Source of the DNA: Sulfotelmatobacter sp963788225
GTDB taxonomy: Bacteria; Acidobacteriota; Terriglobia; Terriglobales; Acidobacteriaceae
Length of the DNA: 64,000 nt
Assembly: GCA_963788225.1 (NCBI GenBank)
Contig: CAWBGI010000003.1
Coordinates: 620,001 to 684,000 of the forward strand
Reading direction: 5' to 3'
Within the stretch, counting starts at the first letter, position 1; each line of letters starts with the position of its first letter. Position numbers and translations under genes: made by a program. The notes below the pieces were generated by a model. The model saw only the letters and a program-made list of their open reading frames with translations. It was not told where the DNA came from and did not search any database. Below, piece after piece: positions 25,261 to 34,171 of this stretch.

Positions 25261-26049
25261 CTAGCGTAATGTGACAAAGAAATACACGCTCATGGCGATG
25301 CCAACGCCGATCACAACCGTGCGCACTTTTCGAGGGTCGGCTCTCTGCGCGTAATGCGAGCCGAACCATCCCCCTGTCAGGGAGCCTGCGATCATCACTA
25401 CGCACTGCGGCCACAACACGGCGCCAGCCACGACAAACGTGACCACGGCGGCAGCGTTGATGGCGACGGCCAAGAGCGTCCGGATCGCGCCCATAGCATG
25501 AATGTCGCGCATCCCCAGCATGGCCAGCATGGCCAGACTCATGAACCCTATGCCGGCGCCAAAGTATCCGCCATAGATGGCAACCAGCAGTTCGACGATC
25601 GAACTCCACAGGATGGCGAGCCAGGATATTTCCCCCAGATCATCGATGACCGCCGTCTTGCCGGCGAGCGAGCGGATCGAATTGCCGAAGGCGAACAGCA
25701 GAGTACCACTTAGCAACAGCCAAGGGACGAGGCGCAGGAAAGTATGCTGCGGGGTCTTAAGTAACAGCAACGCTCCGCCCCAGCCCCCGATGACGCTGGT
25801 CAAAAGCAACGGAGCTAATACGCGAGATGGGGCATTCAAGCGCCGTAAGTACGCGACGGTGCTGGCCGCCAACCCCGGCCACAGAGCAACCGTGTTGGTG
25901 GCGTTGGCGGCGACAGCGGGAACCCGAATGAACAACAGCGCCGGGAAGGAGACGAAACTGCCGCCACCGGCCAACGCGTTCAGCACGCCGGCGATTCCCG
26001 CTGCGATGAGCAGGAAGATGGCTTGGCCGAAGTGTAACCCCACACCCAT
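25261..26049 (-). CDS. TauE/SafE-family membrane transporter
   Basis: 262 residues from the ATG at 26049; an upstream TTG frame adds 19 unlikely residues. About eight hydrophobic segments with the family's opening repeat AAGIAGVLNALAGGGSFVSFPALL and a second repeat VELLVAIYGGYFGAGIGFMSLAML. TauE/SafE proteins export or import small organosulfur compounds and carboxylates such as sulfite and sulfoacetate. It is divergent from the porin gene, with about 390 bases between that hold the porin promoter and operator. The substrate cannot be read from the sequence. Confidence 0.82.
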   Translation of the reverse strand: MGVGLHFGQAIFLLIAAGIAGVLNALAGGGSFVSFPALLFIRVPAVAANATNTVALWPGLAASTVAYLRRLNAPSRVLAPLLLTSVIGGWGGALLLLKTPQHTFLRLVPWLLLSGTLLFAFGNSIRSLAGKTAVIDDLGEISWLAILWSSIVELLVAIYGGYFGAGIGFMSLAMLAMLGMRDIHAMGAIRTLLAVAINAAAVVTFVVAGAVLWPQCVVMIAGSLTGGWFGSHYAQRADPRKVRTVVIGVGIAMSVYFFVTLR

Positions 26050-26248
26050 AGAGGCGGACCCTGGAAAGCAGAACGACGGCAATAGCGGCGCGAATGAGGG
26101 ATTCAATTTATCAGGAATTTGTCAGACAAGTCTGTGGCGATGACTGCCCCACAGAACCAAGGCTCCACTTGACGCGGCGGCACAGAAAAAAAATCTCCAA
26201 TCCTGGAGCAAAATCGGCAATCGCGATCCGGGTAATTGGAAAAATCTC

Positions 26249-26278
26249 TTGACAGTCCGCATTTTGGTATGGTACACC
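26249..26278 (+). promoter_or_regulatory. Promoter of the porin gene
   Basis: TTGACA (26249-26254), an 18-base spacer and TACACC (26273-26278). The -10 is weak, as expected for a regulated promoter. The leader is about 155 bases. The rest of 26107-26248 shows nothing I can name. Confidence 0.5.
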
Positions 26279-26294
26279 CGCCCGGTTAGGTAAC

Positions 26295-26313
26295 TGGTCC
26301 GCTTTTCGGACCG
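26295..26313 (+). promoter_or_regulatory. Predicted operator of the porin gene
   Basis: TGGTCCGCTTTTCGGACCG, with an inner perfect GGTCCG/CGGACC. It sits about +10 to +28 of the predicted transcript, the same position as the related sites at 22535 and 12718. Confidence 0.65.
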
Positions 26314-26441
26314 GACATAAATTCATTCGCAGTTAGAAGTCCTTCGATTCGTCGCCCGAACGGAGAGGGCAGCGCGCGGGCTGCACTTCCGTATGCCTTG
26401 AGGGTCGGCCCGCCACGCAAATCTACCGGGAGAGAATACAC

Positions 26442-28079
26442 ATGCGCTCACTCACAACATTTTTCGTGCTGCTGGTTGGTTTCATGGTGCCAGGTTGGCT
26501 TGCCCAGGCTCAAAGCACGGAACCCGCGGGCAAAGGCGACGGATCGGCCTCGGTGAGCGCCACCAAGGAAGAGGTCAACCAATTGCGCGGCGAGGTTGCC
26601 GCGCAGCGCAAGACCATCGAGGAGTTGAAGGCCCTGGTCGAGAAGATGGCTGCGACCCGGGCGACCGAGAACACCTCGGCGAAGGTTCGGCCCGCGGCAG
26701 ATGCTGCTCCGGACGCAACCAATTTGCAACCGGTGAACGCTTCCAGCACGAGCGCGGCTCACTTGACGAACGCGGTTCTCTTGGAGGCCGATCCTGCGCC
26801 GGCGCCGATCGTGGATCAGGCTCAGGCTGCCGCCGCGCCCAAGAAAGACACGCCCCTCGCGGCGGGATGGAGCGGCGAGCACTTCTTCATCCGGAGCGCT
26901 GACGGTCACTTCAGCATCAGCCCCTATGGCTATGTGGACGATCAGTACCGCGCCTACAAAGGGGACGGCGCACCGTCCGACACATTTGTTTTGCGCCGCG
27001 CTCGCTTCGGTTTCCAGGGCAATTACGGCTCGCACTTCGATTTTGCCTTGCTCACCGACGCGGCGAGTACCAATGGATCGGTCGTGCGCGACGTTTACCT
27101 CAACGTAAGAATCCGGCCTGAGTTCCAATTCCAGGCGGGCCAGTTCAAAACGCCATTCGCTCAGGAGGCCGGAACCGGCGCCACCAACCTGGACTTTGTG
27201 GAACGCGGGTTCCAGGCGATGTTGTACCCGTCCGCATCCTCAGCCTACCGCAGCCCCGGTATTGCCTTTCACGGGGACATCGACGGTGGCGTGGTCCAGT
27301 ACTGGTTGGGGGCCTTCAACGGCAAGGGATATGCCTTGGTCAACACCACCAATCAACCGGAAGTTATTGGACGTGTTCGCTTCTACCCGTGGCGCAAATC
27401 CAAGAGTGACTGGCTCAAGGGCTTGGCCTTTGGTGGATCCGCTGATCGTGCGCGTTCCCGCGGTCTCTCCGGGGATCGGAGTTTCAGCGGCAACCTGCCC
27501 GATGCCGCTTATAACTTCTTCCCGCAGTTCGCGATTAACGGACCGATTCAGCGCTACAACGGCGAGTTTACCTACATCAAATCGAGGTTTGCTCTGCGCG
27601 GCGAGTTCGACCAGCTCAACATGTCCCGTGACAACGTCGGCTCGGAGCAAGTGGGAGGGCTGGGCTTCCTGAGCTTGCCGTCGATTATCGCCAAGGCTTG
27701 GGACCTTAGCGCTACCTATCTGCTCACCGGCGAGAAGCAGCCGGAGAATGGTACACCCCGGGTGAAGAACCCGTTGTTTGGTCCCGACACGCCGGGCGGC
27801 AAAGGACACGGGTACGGTGCCTGGGGAGTCGGCTTCCGGTATATGGGAATCCAGGCTAGAGAACCGGGCGCAAATTTCTTGAACTATTACACGCCCGGCT
27901 TTGTGCCGACGTTTGATTACCATACTGACGAGTTCACGTTCGGCGTCACCTGGTATCCCAACTACTGGGTCAAGTACCAGGTCAACCTGGGTATTGATCA
28001 ACTAAAGGATCCCAGCACCATTGGCGCAGTGCCGCAGGATTATTACGTGGTTTTGCAGCAGATCCAGTTCCGGTTCTAG
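26442..28079 (+). CDS. OprO/OprP-type outer-membrane porin
   Basis: 545 residues. A signal peptide (to about residue 24, AQAQS) is followed by a coiled-coil stalk at about 40-75 (TKEEVNQLRGEVAAQRKTIEELKALV), an Ala/Pro linker, then a beta-barrel from about 145 to a C-terminal phenylalanine (QQIQFRF), the outer-membrane sorting signal. Barrel motifs FVLRRARFGFQGNYGSHFDF and FKTPFAQE are typical of phosphate-selective porins O and P, which pass small anions. The operator upstream suggests it belongs to the oxalate regulon, so an oxalate-conducting role is proposed. Phosphate uptake is the alternative, since a pstS gene lies 4 kb away. Confidence 0.88.
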   Translation: MRSLTTFFVLLVGFMVPGWLAQAQSTEPAGKGDGSASVSATKEEVNQLRGEVAAQRKTIEELKALVEKMAATRATENTSAKVRPAADAAPDATNLQPVNASSTSAAHLTNAVLLEADPAPAPIVDQAQAAAAPKKDTPLAAGWSGEHFFIRSADGHFSISPYGYVDDQYRAYKGDGAPSDTFVLRRARFGFQGNYGSHFDFALLTDAASTNGSVVRDVYLNVRIRPEFQFQAGQFKTPFAQEAGTGATNLDFVERGFQAMLYPSASSAYRSPGIAFHGDIDGGVVQYWLGAFNGKGYALVNTTNQPEVIGRVRFYPWRKSKSDWLKGLAFGGSADRARSRGLSGDRSFSGNLPDAAYNFFPQFAINGPIQRYNGEFTYIKSRFALRGEFDQLNMSRDNVGSEQVGGLGFLSLPSIIAKAWDLSATYLLTGEKQPENGTPRVKNPLFGPDTPGGKGHGYGAWGVGFRYMGIQAREPGANFLNYYTPGFVPTFDYHTDEFTFGVTWYPNYWVKYQVNLGIDQLKDPSTIGAVPQDYYVVLQQIQFRF

Positions 28080-28182
28080 TGCGTTCGCGCTCAGTTGTAT
28101 GTGGAACGGTTAACAAATTCAGTAAACGCCGGGGTCGGCCATGGCTGGTCCTGAAGGGAAAACGCAGGGAGGAAATTCGAAA

Positions 28183-30237
28183 ATGAGACCGAGGATTCTT
28201 CTTACCATTCTTCTCACCGCGCTGTTTGTGATCTTGAGCGGCTGCGGCACGACCCCGGGTTGCCCCACTTGCGGCACCACGGTCAACGGCGTTTACTCGA
28301 TCATCAACGTTATCCCCGTGCCCGAGCACAACGGCACGGGTGAGCCGGGCGGTCCCTTCAACTCCTTTGACATTAGTTGGGTGTCAACTCCTCCGGCCGG
28401 CGGGTTGTCGGGCACAAACAATCTCTTCTACGTTTCCGACCGCATTGGCATCGCCGTGCAAGTAATCGATACGGCCCAGGATCTCGCGATGTTTTCGATT
28501 CAAGGTTCCAATGCAGTCTCGGACGCGGGCAATGGTGCAAGTCCGTGCGCGACGGATCCCGCGACCGGGTTCGACGTCATTCCGCCTATCATCGATGTGT
28601 TTGGCAATTTCACCCGTTTCGGATGCAGGACGGACATGTCCACCGCCACCCCGCCGGGGCCGACGTTCCACCTGATTACGGGCTTTGGCCATAATAGCCA
28701 TTTTGGCGGCTTCCCCGGCGCGCAATGCTGCGCTTCCCGCGGCAACGGCGTCAATCCCATGTCCGGGCCAGACGGCCTTGAGGTGAGTGCGGACGGCAAC
28801 ACTTTGTTTGTCGGCAATGGCAGCTCTTCTGTAGCTGTGTTCGATCTGACCACCATGAACCTGAATGCTAACCCGCCTACGGGGCCGACTATACTGGCCA
28901 CGATACCCACCGGCGTGTCGGCCGACTACGACGGCCCTCAGGGCATCTCGGGCTGCGTAGCTTCCTGGAACGGCGAAGCGGGATCGGCCACGGATTGCGG
29001 GGATGACCGAGCCGACGAAATGTCGTTCGACAACGTGCATAAGGTCCTCGCAGTCATTAACGGCGATCCGGGGCTTCCTTTCATCACCTTCATTGACATG
29101 TCGGGCGTCGTGGCCAAGAACACAGCGGACACGTTGCAGCATCAGCACTGTTTGCCCATTGATCAGACCCTGGCGTACGGCCCATACCCGCCCGGCTACA
29201 ACCCTGCTACTTATCCCCTGCAAGGGTCGGGCACCGGTGTCCCTCCATCCATTCAGTTAGACCCGGGCAACGGGGGCTCGTTCAATCCTCCTAGCTGCAT
29301 TCTTGGACAAATCTACTACGACGGCGCCGGAGGCTCGGCATCGGGAGGAGTTGGACTCGATAACACCGTTGCGGTTGACAATGTGGGAGCAACCTTCGCT
29401 TGTCCGGATCCTTCCAATCCGCATGTGTTCAGCGGGGTTTCCGGATCGTTGGCAGCCGATGGGGTGCCGCAACTTGGCCTGATTGGCATCGGGACGACCC
29501 CTAGCGGCGTTTCCTACACCATCCCCTGCCATCACGGTCCCATAGTTGCGCAGGACACCGGGATGTTTTGTAGTCAGACTCCCCCATTCACGAGCTCCAC
29601 GTGTGCCGGTGCTATCGCCCCGGCTGGCTTGGGCGGCATGGTGTGGGATCCCAACTCCGGCCTTCTGCTGCTGGCGAATGAGAATTCAGTCGGCAACATC
29701 AATATCGGGAGCATCGATGTGATCGATCCCAGGCTGACAGATACGAGTTGCCCGGGAGGGGTTTCCTGCGGGCCTGTCGTTGTCAACAGCCTCGTGATGC
29801 CGAATTGCATGCCGACCGGCGTCAGCAAGGGTCCGGGGAACAACTTCCTCATCGGGTGTGCAGACCATGATGGCAAGGCATTTCCGCCGAACGAGTACAT
29901 CATCACTTTCACCGCGCCGGGCACTAGCGTCAACTGCGTTACGCCGCCGCTGAGCAACTGCGTGCAAATCAATAACGTTGGTGGCGTGGACGAGACCTGG
30001 TATAACCCTACCGACAACAAATACTATCTGGCAGCGCGTGACATGCTTCCCACCGCGCAGATGGGCGTGATTGATGCGGGCACGAACCAATGGCTGTACA
30101 ACATGCCGACCGGCTCCAATGCGCACAGCATCTCGGTTGATCCCAAGACCAACCATGTTTTTGTGCCGCTTCAGGCTGGCGCGAACTGTACGACACTAAG
30201 CTCCTACGGCTGCGTAGCGGTTGCGGCAGAGCAGTGA
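28183..30237 (+). CDS. Secreted lipoprotein, propeller-like
   Basis: 684 residues from the ATG at 28183, which follows GGGAGGAAA. The N-terminus MRPRILLTILLTALFVILSGC is a lipoprotein signal with lipobox LSGC. The mature part is rich in Gly, Pro, Thr and Cys. It contains repeated DGLEVSADGNTLFVGNG / VFDLTTM and WDPNSGLLLLANE-type segments, which look like blades of an YncE/NHL-like beta-propeller. Many Cys residues suggest disulfides in the envelope. No catalytic motif seen. It follows the porin by about 100 bases, so co-transcription is possible. Confidence 0.78.
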   Translation: MRPRILLTILLTALFVILSGCGTTPGCPTCGTTVNGVYSIINVIPVPEHNGTGEPGGPFNSFDISWVSTPPAGGLSGTNNLFYVSDRIGIAVQVIDTAQDLAMFSIQGSNAVSDAGNGASPCATDPATGFDVIPPIIDVFGNFTRFGCRTDMSTATPPGPTFHLITGFGHNSHFGGFPGAQCCASRGNGVNPMSGPDGLEVSADGNTLFVGNGSSSVAVFDLTTMNLNANPPTGPTILATIPTGVSADYDGPQGISGCVASWNGEAGSATDCGDDRADEMSFDNVHKVLAVINGDPGLPFITFIDMSGVVAKNTADTLQHQHCLPIDQTLAYGPYPPGYNPATYPLQGSGTGVPPSIQLDPGNGGSFNPPSCILGQIYYDGAGGSASGGVGLDNTVAVDNVGATFACPDPSNPHVFSGVSGSLAADGVPQLGLIGIGTTPSGVSYTIPCHHGPIVAQDTGMFCSQTPPFTSSTCAGAIAPAGLGGMVWDPNSGLLLLANENSVGNINIGSIDVIDPRLTDTSCPGGVSCGPVVVNSLVMPNCMPTGVSKGPGNNFLIGCADHDGKAFPPNEYIITFTAPGTSVNCVTPPLSNCVQINNVGGVDETWYNPTDNKYYLAARDMLPTAQMGVIDAGTNQWLYNMPTGSNAHSISVDPKTNHVFVPLQAGANCTTLSSYGCVAVAAEQ

Positions 30238-30306
30238 GCTCGGTGGTATAGTTGCCTCAGGCGGGGACGGCGTTCGTGGTCCTCGCCGGGAACTGTGAAG
30301 TGATTT

Positions 30307-30939
30307 ATGGAGAATTGTCGCAGAATACCCCTGCAAACCTACGCACTCGCGTTCTCGCTTCTGCTGTTGTCAGCGTTGCTGGCTGGAGCAAGCGACCACC
30401 CCACTTCAAAACCCACGGACGTTCCAGCAACCGTAATCGCTCACCTGCCTTTGCCGCAGGCGGCCGGAACCCAGATGTTGTTGCAGCGGGAGAATGGCAA
30501 GCACTACCTGTACGTGCAACAGGCCTCGAAGCAAGGTTTTATGGTCGTCAACGTTTCCAAGCCGGACAAGCCCAGCCTCTTGAAGCGAACAGTGGATTCG
30601 AACGCGTCAACTTCAGGAAATCTGGAGATGGTTACCCCCGACGTAGCCATCGCGGAAGCTCCCGAAAAGACGCCGACGACTCTGAGCAGCAGCAGCCATC
30701 CCACGGAGACGGTTCGCGTGCTCGATCTGAGCGATCCGCACAATCCCAAGACGCTGGAGACCTTCAACAAAGTCACCAGCCTGCTTCCCGATGGCGGACA
30801 CGGCTTGATTTTTCTCACCAACAACGAAGGCTTGTGGATTCTCCGCTACAATCACCCATGGGTGATCGAGCCCGCCAAGAAGAAGCCGCCCTGCGACTCC
30901 AATGCAGAAATCATGGCCATGCCGCCGGACTGCGACTAA
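30307..30939 (+). CDS. Exported LVIVD-repeat-like protein
   Basis: 210 residues with an N-terminal signal sequence (about 27 residues, ending LLAGAS). Segments such as HYLYVQQASKQGFMVVNVSKPDKPSLLKR and ETVRVLDLSDPHNPKTLETF have the form of LVIVD beta-propeller repeats, but there are too few for a full propeller. It follows the propeller lipoprotein by about 70 bases in the same direction, and the two may form one surface unit. Function unknown. Confidence 0.72.
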   Translation: MENCRRIPLQTYALAFSLLLLSALLAGASDHPTSKPTDVPATVIAHLPLPQAAGTQMLLQRENGKHYLYVQQASKQGFMVVNVSKPDKPSLLKRTVDSNASTSGNLEMVTPDVAIAEAPEKTPTTLSSSSHPTETVRVLDLSDPHNPKTLETFNKVTSLLPDGGHGLIFLTNNEGLWILRYNHPWVIEPAKKKPPCDSNAEIMAMPPDCD

Positions 30940-30975
30940 CGGCCGCATCCGTCCGGCTTGCCTAACTTCCTGGAC

Positions 30976-31347
30976 TCACCGGACCGGACAATCTTTATCA
31001 ATGGTTCGGATCGAGTTCACGGTCAATGTTTCTGGGGCTGCGGAACCGATCTTATTCATAGAGTCTGAACTGGAACTCATAGTTGGCGCTTCGGTCCCCT
31101 TTACTTCTACGCGCTGTCCCAGATAGTGAGAAAGCCGAATCTTGCGGGACCCCTGGAGTTCGTACGTCATCGCCGGATTTTGCTTGATCAGCGTGTAATC
31201 GCCATTGGACCGGCTTACGCATCCCTGTAAGGTTATTTGCCCTTTGGAGTCTTTCGCTGGGTGCTGGTCGCCGTTGGCTGGACGGTTATCTTGGGCCAGC
31301 AAAAGGCTCCCTGAAAACAGCAGTGCCGCAATCCAAATGATCCGCAT
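30976..31347 (-). CDS. Small exported hypothetical protein
   Basis: 123 residues from the ATG at 31347, preceded by a GGGGGA ribosome site. Signal peptide MRIIWIAALLFSGSLLLAQ. The mature part has QITLQGCVSRSNGDYTLIKQ and a Ser-rich segment. It resembles small OB-like secreted proteins common in Acidobacteriota (DUF5818-like), named from memory only. It is convergent with the LVIVD-like gene. Confidence 0.65.
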   Translation of the reverse strand: MRIIWIAALLFSGSLLLAQDNRPANGDQHPAKDSKGQITLQGCVSRSNGDYTLIKQNPAMTYELQGSRKIRLSHYLGQRVEVKGTEAPTMSSSSDSMNKIGSAAPETLTVNSIRTIDKDCPVR

Positions 31348-31417
31348 GAGATTTTCCCCCTTTAACATCGGATGGCGACGATCTTGCTCTGGTTGCAAAC
31401 AAATCTCGGGGCAATAG

Positions 31418-31906
31418 CTACTTCACGTGAGTTTCCTGATAATGCACTTCCTTCCACTGGCCGGCGCGTTTCATCCACAGTTCACTGATGTACACCCGGG
31501 AGAGCCGTATCGCCGACTTCGGCGGAAACTGCATCGTGACCTCGTAAGTAAGCAGGGCGCCATCCTGTCCCACCGGGATCACGGTCAGCCCCCACAGCGT
31601 GTAGTTAAATACATTCTGGCTTGCCAGTTCGTTCAGCGATTGAATCTTAGTCCGCTCGCCCTTGCCGTCGACTTCCACGCCTTGATAGTCGTCGGCCAAC
31701 AACTCGCCGTATGCTTTCTTGTCCTTGTTCTTGAGCGCTTCCCATTCCGCCTTGATCTTCGAAGCGAACAAGTCCTTGAGAACTTTGTCGTCAGAGACGC
31801 TGCCAACTTGCCGGCTTTCGGCAGTCTTGGCAGGGGTGGCGGGTTGTTGCGCCACAGCGGCGAGTGTCAGCAGTGCAAGGCAAGCGAGCACGGTGCGAAC
31901 CGGCAT
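31418..31906 (-). CDS. Exported SnoaL-like/DUF4440-type protein
   Basis: 162 residues. Signal peptide to about residue 19 (AAVAQQ). The mature part is a NTF2-like fold: a long helix IKAEWEALKNKDKKAYGELLADDYQGV, then beta strands ending with VYISELWMKRAGQWKEVHYQETHV, typical of SnoaL-like domains. No catalytic Asp/His pair is clear, so a binding role is as likely as an enzymatic one. It lies 70 bases downstream of the next minus-strand gene in the pstS direction. Confidence 0.72.
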   Translation of the reverse strand: MPVRTVLACLALLTLAAVAQQPATPAKTAESRQVGSVSDDKVLKDLFASKIKAEWEALKNKDKKAYGELLADDYQGVEVDGKGERTKIQSLNELASQNVFNYTLWGLTVIPVGQDGALLTYEVTMQFPPKSAIRLSRVYISELWMKRAGQWKEVHYQETHVK

Positions 31907-31972
31907 GGATCCTCCCAGGGGAAATGCAGAGAATCTTAACAGGAGCGGGCGTAATCGAGTGTGACGAAAACC

Positions 31973-33034
31973 CTATTGCAGATTTTTGATTTTCCTTCTC
32001 ACCGCTGTCAGCAAGGGCGCAGGCAGTTCGGAATAGCCCTCTTGCGTGGCAAAACGCTGGCCATCCGAGTACACCCAGTCCAGCAGGTTGCCCAGGGCCG
32101 CGGTTCGGGCCGAATCAGACAATCCCGTACGCAGGTAAATCCAGGTGAAACTGGTGATGGGAAAGGATTCAGGTCCGGGGGCGTTGGTCAACGATGCCGA
32201 GAAGCTGCTCCACCGCGGGGCTTCCACGCCCTCGCAGGCAGCAGCGATACTGCTCTCAGAAGCCTTGACGAACTTGCCGGCCGAATTTTGTACAGCAGCT
32301 TGAGAAATGCCGTTCTTCACTGCATATTGATATTCGACGAATCCGATGGAGCCGGGAGTGGTCTTCACCTTTTCTGCCATGTCGGAACTGCGTTCCGCCG
32401 GTGTGCCTACGGGCCACTTGGGAGAAGGGCTGGTTCCGATTTCAGCGCGAAACTTTGAACTCGTCTTGGAGAGGAACTCAGTAAAGACGAAATTGGAGCC
32501 TTTCCCTGCGGGGCGATTGATCACCTGAATGGGCAGATTCGGCAAATCGCTTCCTGGATTGAGCTTCGCGATCTGGGGCGCGTTCCAACTCTTTATATCG
32601 CCGAGAAAAATCCCGGCCAGCACCTCGCCCGAAAGCCGAAGCTCGTGGACGTCGGGAAGGTTATAGATGGGAACGATTCCGATGAGCACCACCGGCAGTT
32701 CGATTAGGCCGCCCTCTTTCCGCTCCTTCTCTGAAAGCTGAGCTTCGCCGGCGCCAAAATCACCCGCGCCGTGAGAGATCTGCTTGATGCCTTCGCTGGT
32801 GCCGACCGTAAGGTAGCGCAGTTGAATGCCGGAGTTCCGTTTGCCGTATTCCTGCGTCCACCGGTTGTAAAGAGGAGCTGGTACGCTCGATCCGGATCCA
32901 ACCAGGATGGTCGCGTTTTGGGCCTTGGCGGGAACGCCATGGAGGCCGAGAGCAAGAAGAAACAACAAACACATCAAGAGCGAAAACGCACTCCAACATC
33001 GCTTTGACTTCGTTAATTTTCCCGCTTCTTTCAT
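31973..33034 (-). CDS. pstS: Phosphate ABC transporter substrate-binding protein
   Basis: 353 residues. A signal peptide of about 38 residues (ending GVPAKAQ) is followed by the PstS fold: GSGSSVPAPLYNRWTQEY, YLTVGTSEGIKQISHGAGDFGAGEAQLSEKE, SGEVLAGIFLGDIKSWN and RPAGKGSNFVFTEFL. The Ser/Thr, Asp and Arg positions that hold phosphate in the family are present. No pstC, pstA, pstB or phoU lies in the window, so this is an orphan binding protein or its permease is elsewhere. Confidence 0.88.
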   Translation of the reverse strand: MKEAGKLTKSKRCWSAFSLLMCLLFLLALGLHGVPAKAQNATILVGSGSSVPAPLYNRWTQEYGKRNSGIQLRYLTVGTSEGIKQISHGAGDFGAGEAQLSEKERKEGGLIELPVVLIGIVPIYNLPDVHELRLSGEVLAGIFLGDIKSWNAPQIAKLNPGSDLPNLPIQVINRPAGKGSNFVFTEFLSKTSSKFRAEIGTSPSPKWPVGTPAERSSDMAEKVKTTPGSIGFVEYQYAVKNGISQAAVQNSAGKFVKASESSIAAACEGVEAPRWSSFSASLTNAPGPESFPITSFTWIYLRTGLSDSARTAALGNLLDWVYSDGQRFATQEGYSELPAPLLTAVRRKIKNLQ

Positions 33035-33098
33035 AGTGTCTCTCCCTGTGGGCGCATCCCTATTGCAACTCTAACCTTTGGGCGCTGCAAGGGAAGGT

Positions 33099-33120
33099 AA
33101 CCATGGTAATTACCATCGTT
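33099..33120. promoter_or_regulatory. 22-bp palindrome, possible operator
   Basis: A perfect ATGGTAATTACCAT core (33103-33116) with AAC/GTT flanks and one mismatched pair. It lies in the 290-base divergent gap between pstS and the hydratase gene. Nothing else was recognised in that gap. Confidence 0.45.
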
Positions 33121-33325
33121 CCAATTGGGGCCGCGGTCTGCTAAGCAGGGTTTCGGCGCACTGCCAGACACTCGAATGTCCGTTAGCGTTCATGCGTCGC
33201 AGGCCCATGACTGAGAAACGCTGGGTGTAAGATGCTCAGTTCCAGGCCACGCGTGCCCGAGGACTGGCTTGCGCAATCGCAGCGCGGGGCACAGATGAAA
33301 ACTCCGGGAGAACTGAGCAAACTTT

Positions 33326-34168
33326 ATGGCGGACAATCTTATGCCGCACGTTGACGCTGAAAATCTGGCGCATGAACTCATGTTTGCGTATCAGACGGGT
33401 GAGATGGTGCCCGTTGTTCCCTCCTTGCGCGCCGGTTTCGACCTGAACACGGCTTACGAAGTTGAAGCCACCCTCAAGAAATTGCGCGAAGCCGGTGGAC
33501 ATCGATCTGTTGGCCGCAAGGTTGGTTACGCCAATAAGGCGATGTGGCGCGTGCTTAAACTGGAAACCCTGGTTTGGGCCCACATGTATGAAGATACGGT
33601 GCATTATTTCGACAACTCGGCAGCGCTGACGCTCGCGCACTCCCGCTCGTTGAAGGTCGAGCCCGAGATTGTTTTCGGCTTGAGGCAGCCGGTCAGGGGA
33701 GAAGCCTCGGATGCTGCAGCGGCCCTGGCATCTGTCAACTGGCTGGCCATTGGATTTGAAATCATCGATTGCCCTTTTCCCGATTGGAAGTTTCAGCCTA
33801 GTGATTTCGTGACGTCTTTTGGACTTCATGCGGCACTCGTGGTCGGGGAGAGAATGCAAGTGAAACCCGACCTCATTGCCAGCCTGGTGAACCAGTTGCC
33901 GCAATTTAAGGTGCGAGTATCAAAGCACGGAGAGTTTGTGGAGGAAGGATCTGGCAGGAACTCACTGAGTAGCCCAGCGCTGTGCCTGGCGGAACTCGGC
34001 GCGGCAATTGCGAAAAGATTCCCCAACGAGCCATTGGGCCCTGGAGAAGTTGTCAGCTCCGGCACGCTTACGGCCGGGCATCTGGCCGGTAATGGCGACG
34101 TTTGGAGGGTTGAGGTCGAGGGATTGTCGTTGCCAGCGTTGACTCTGACTCTGCTGCCACCGCAGTGA
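33326..34168 (+). CDS. 2-keto-4-pentenoate hydratase-like (FAA hydrolase family) protein
   Basis: 280 residues. The fold of the MhpD/HpcG family is seen: GHRSVGRKVGYANKAMW, KVEPEIVFGL (the metal-binding Glu pair), IGFEIIDCPFPDWKF, and a late SSGTLTAGHLAGNGDVW loop. The family hydrates or decarboxylates 2-hydroxy-dienoate intermediates of aromatic meta-cleavage pathways with a divalent metal. No other ring-cleavage genes are present here, so the real substrate is unknown. It ends 3 bases before the stop of the convergent gene at 34172. Confidence 0.78.
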   Translation: MADNLMPHVDAENLAHELMFAYQTGEMVPVVPSLRAGFDLNTAYEVEATLKKLREAGGHRSVGRKVGYANKAMWRVLKLETLVWAHMYEDTVHYFDNSAALTLAHSRSLKVEPEIVFGLRQPVRGEASDAAAALASVNWLAIGFEIIDCPFPDWKFQPSDFVTSFGLHAALVVGERMQVKPDLIASLVNQLPQFKVRVSKHGEFVEEGSGRNSLSSPALCLAELGAAIAKRFPNEPLGPGEVVSSGTLTAGHLAGNGDVWRVEVEGLSLPALTLTLLPPQ

Positions 34169-34171
34169 AAA

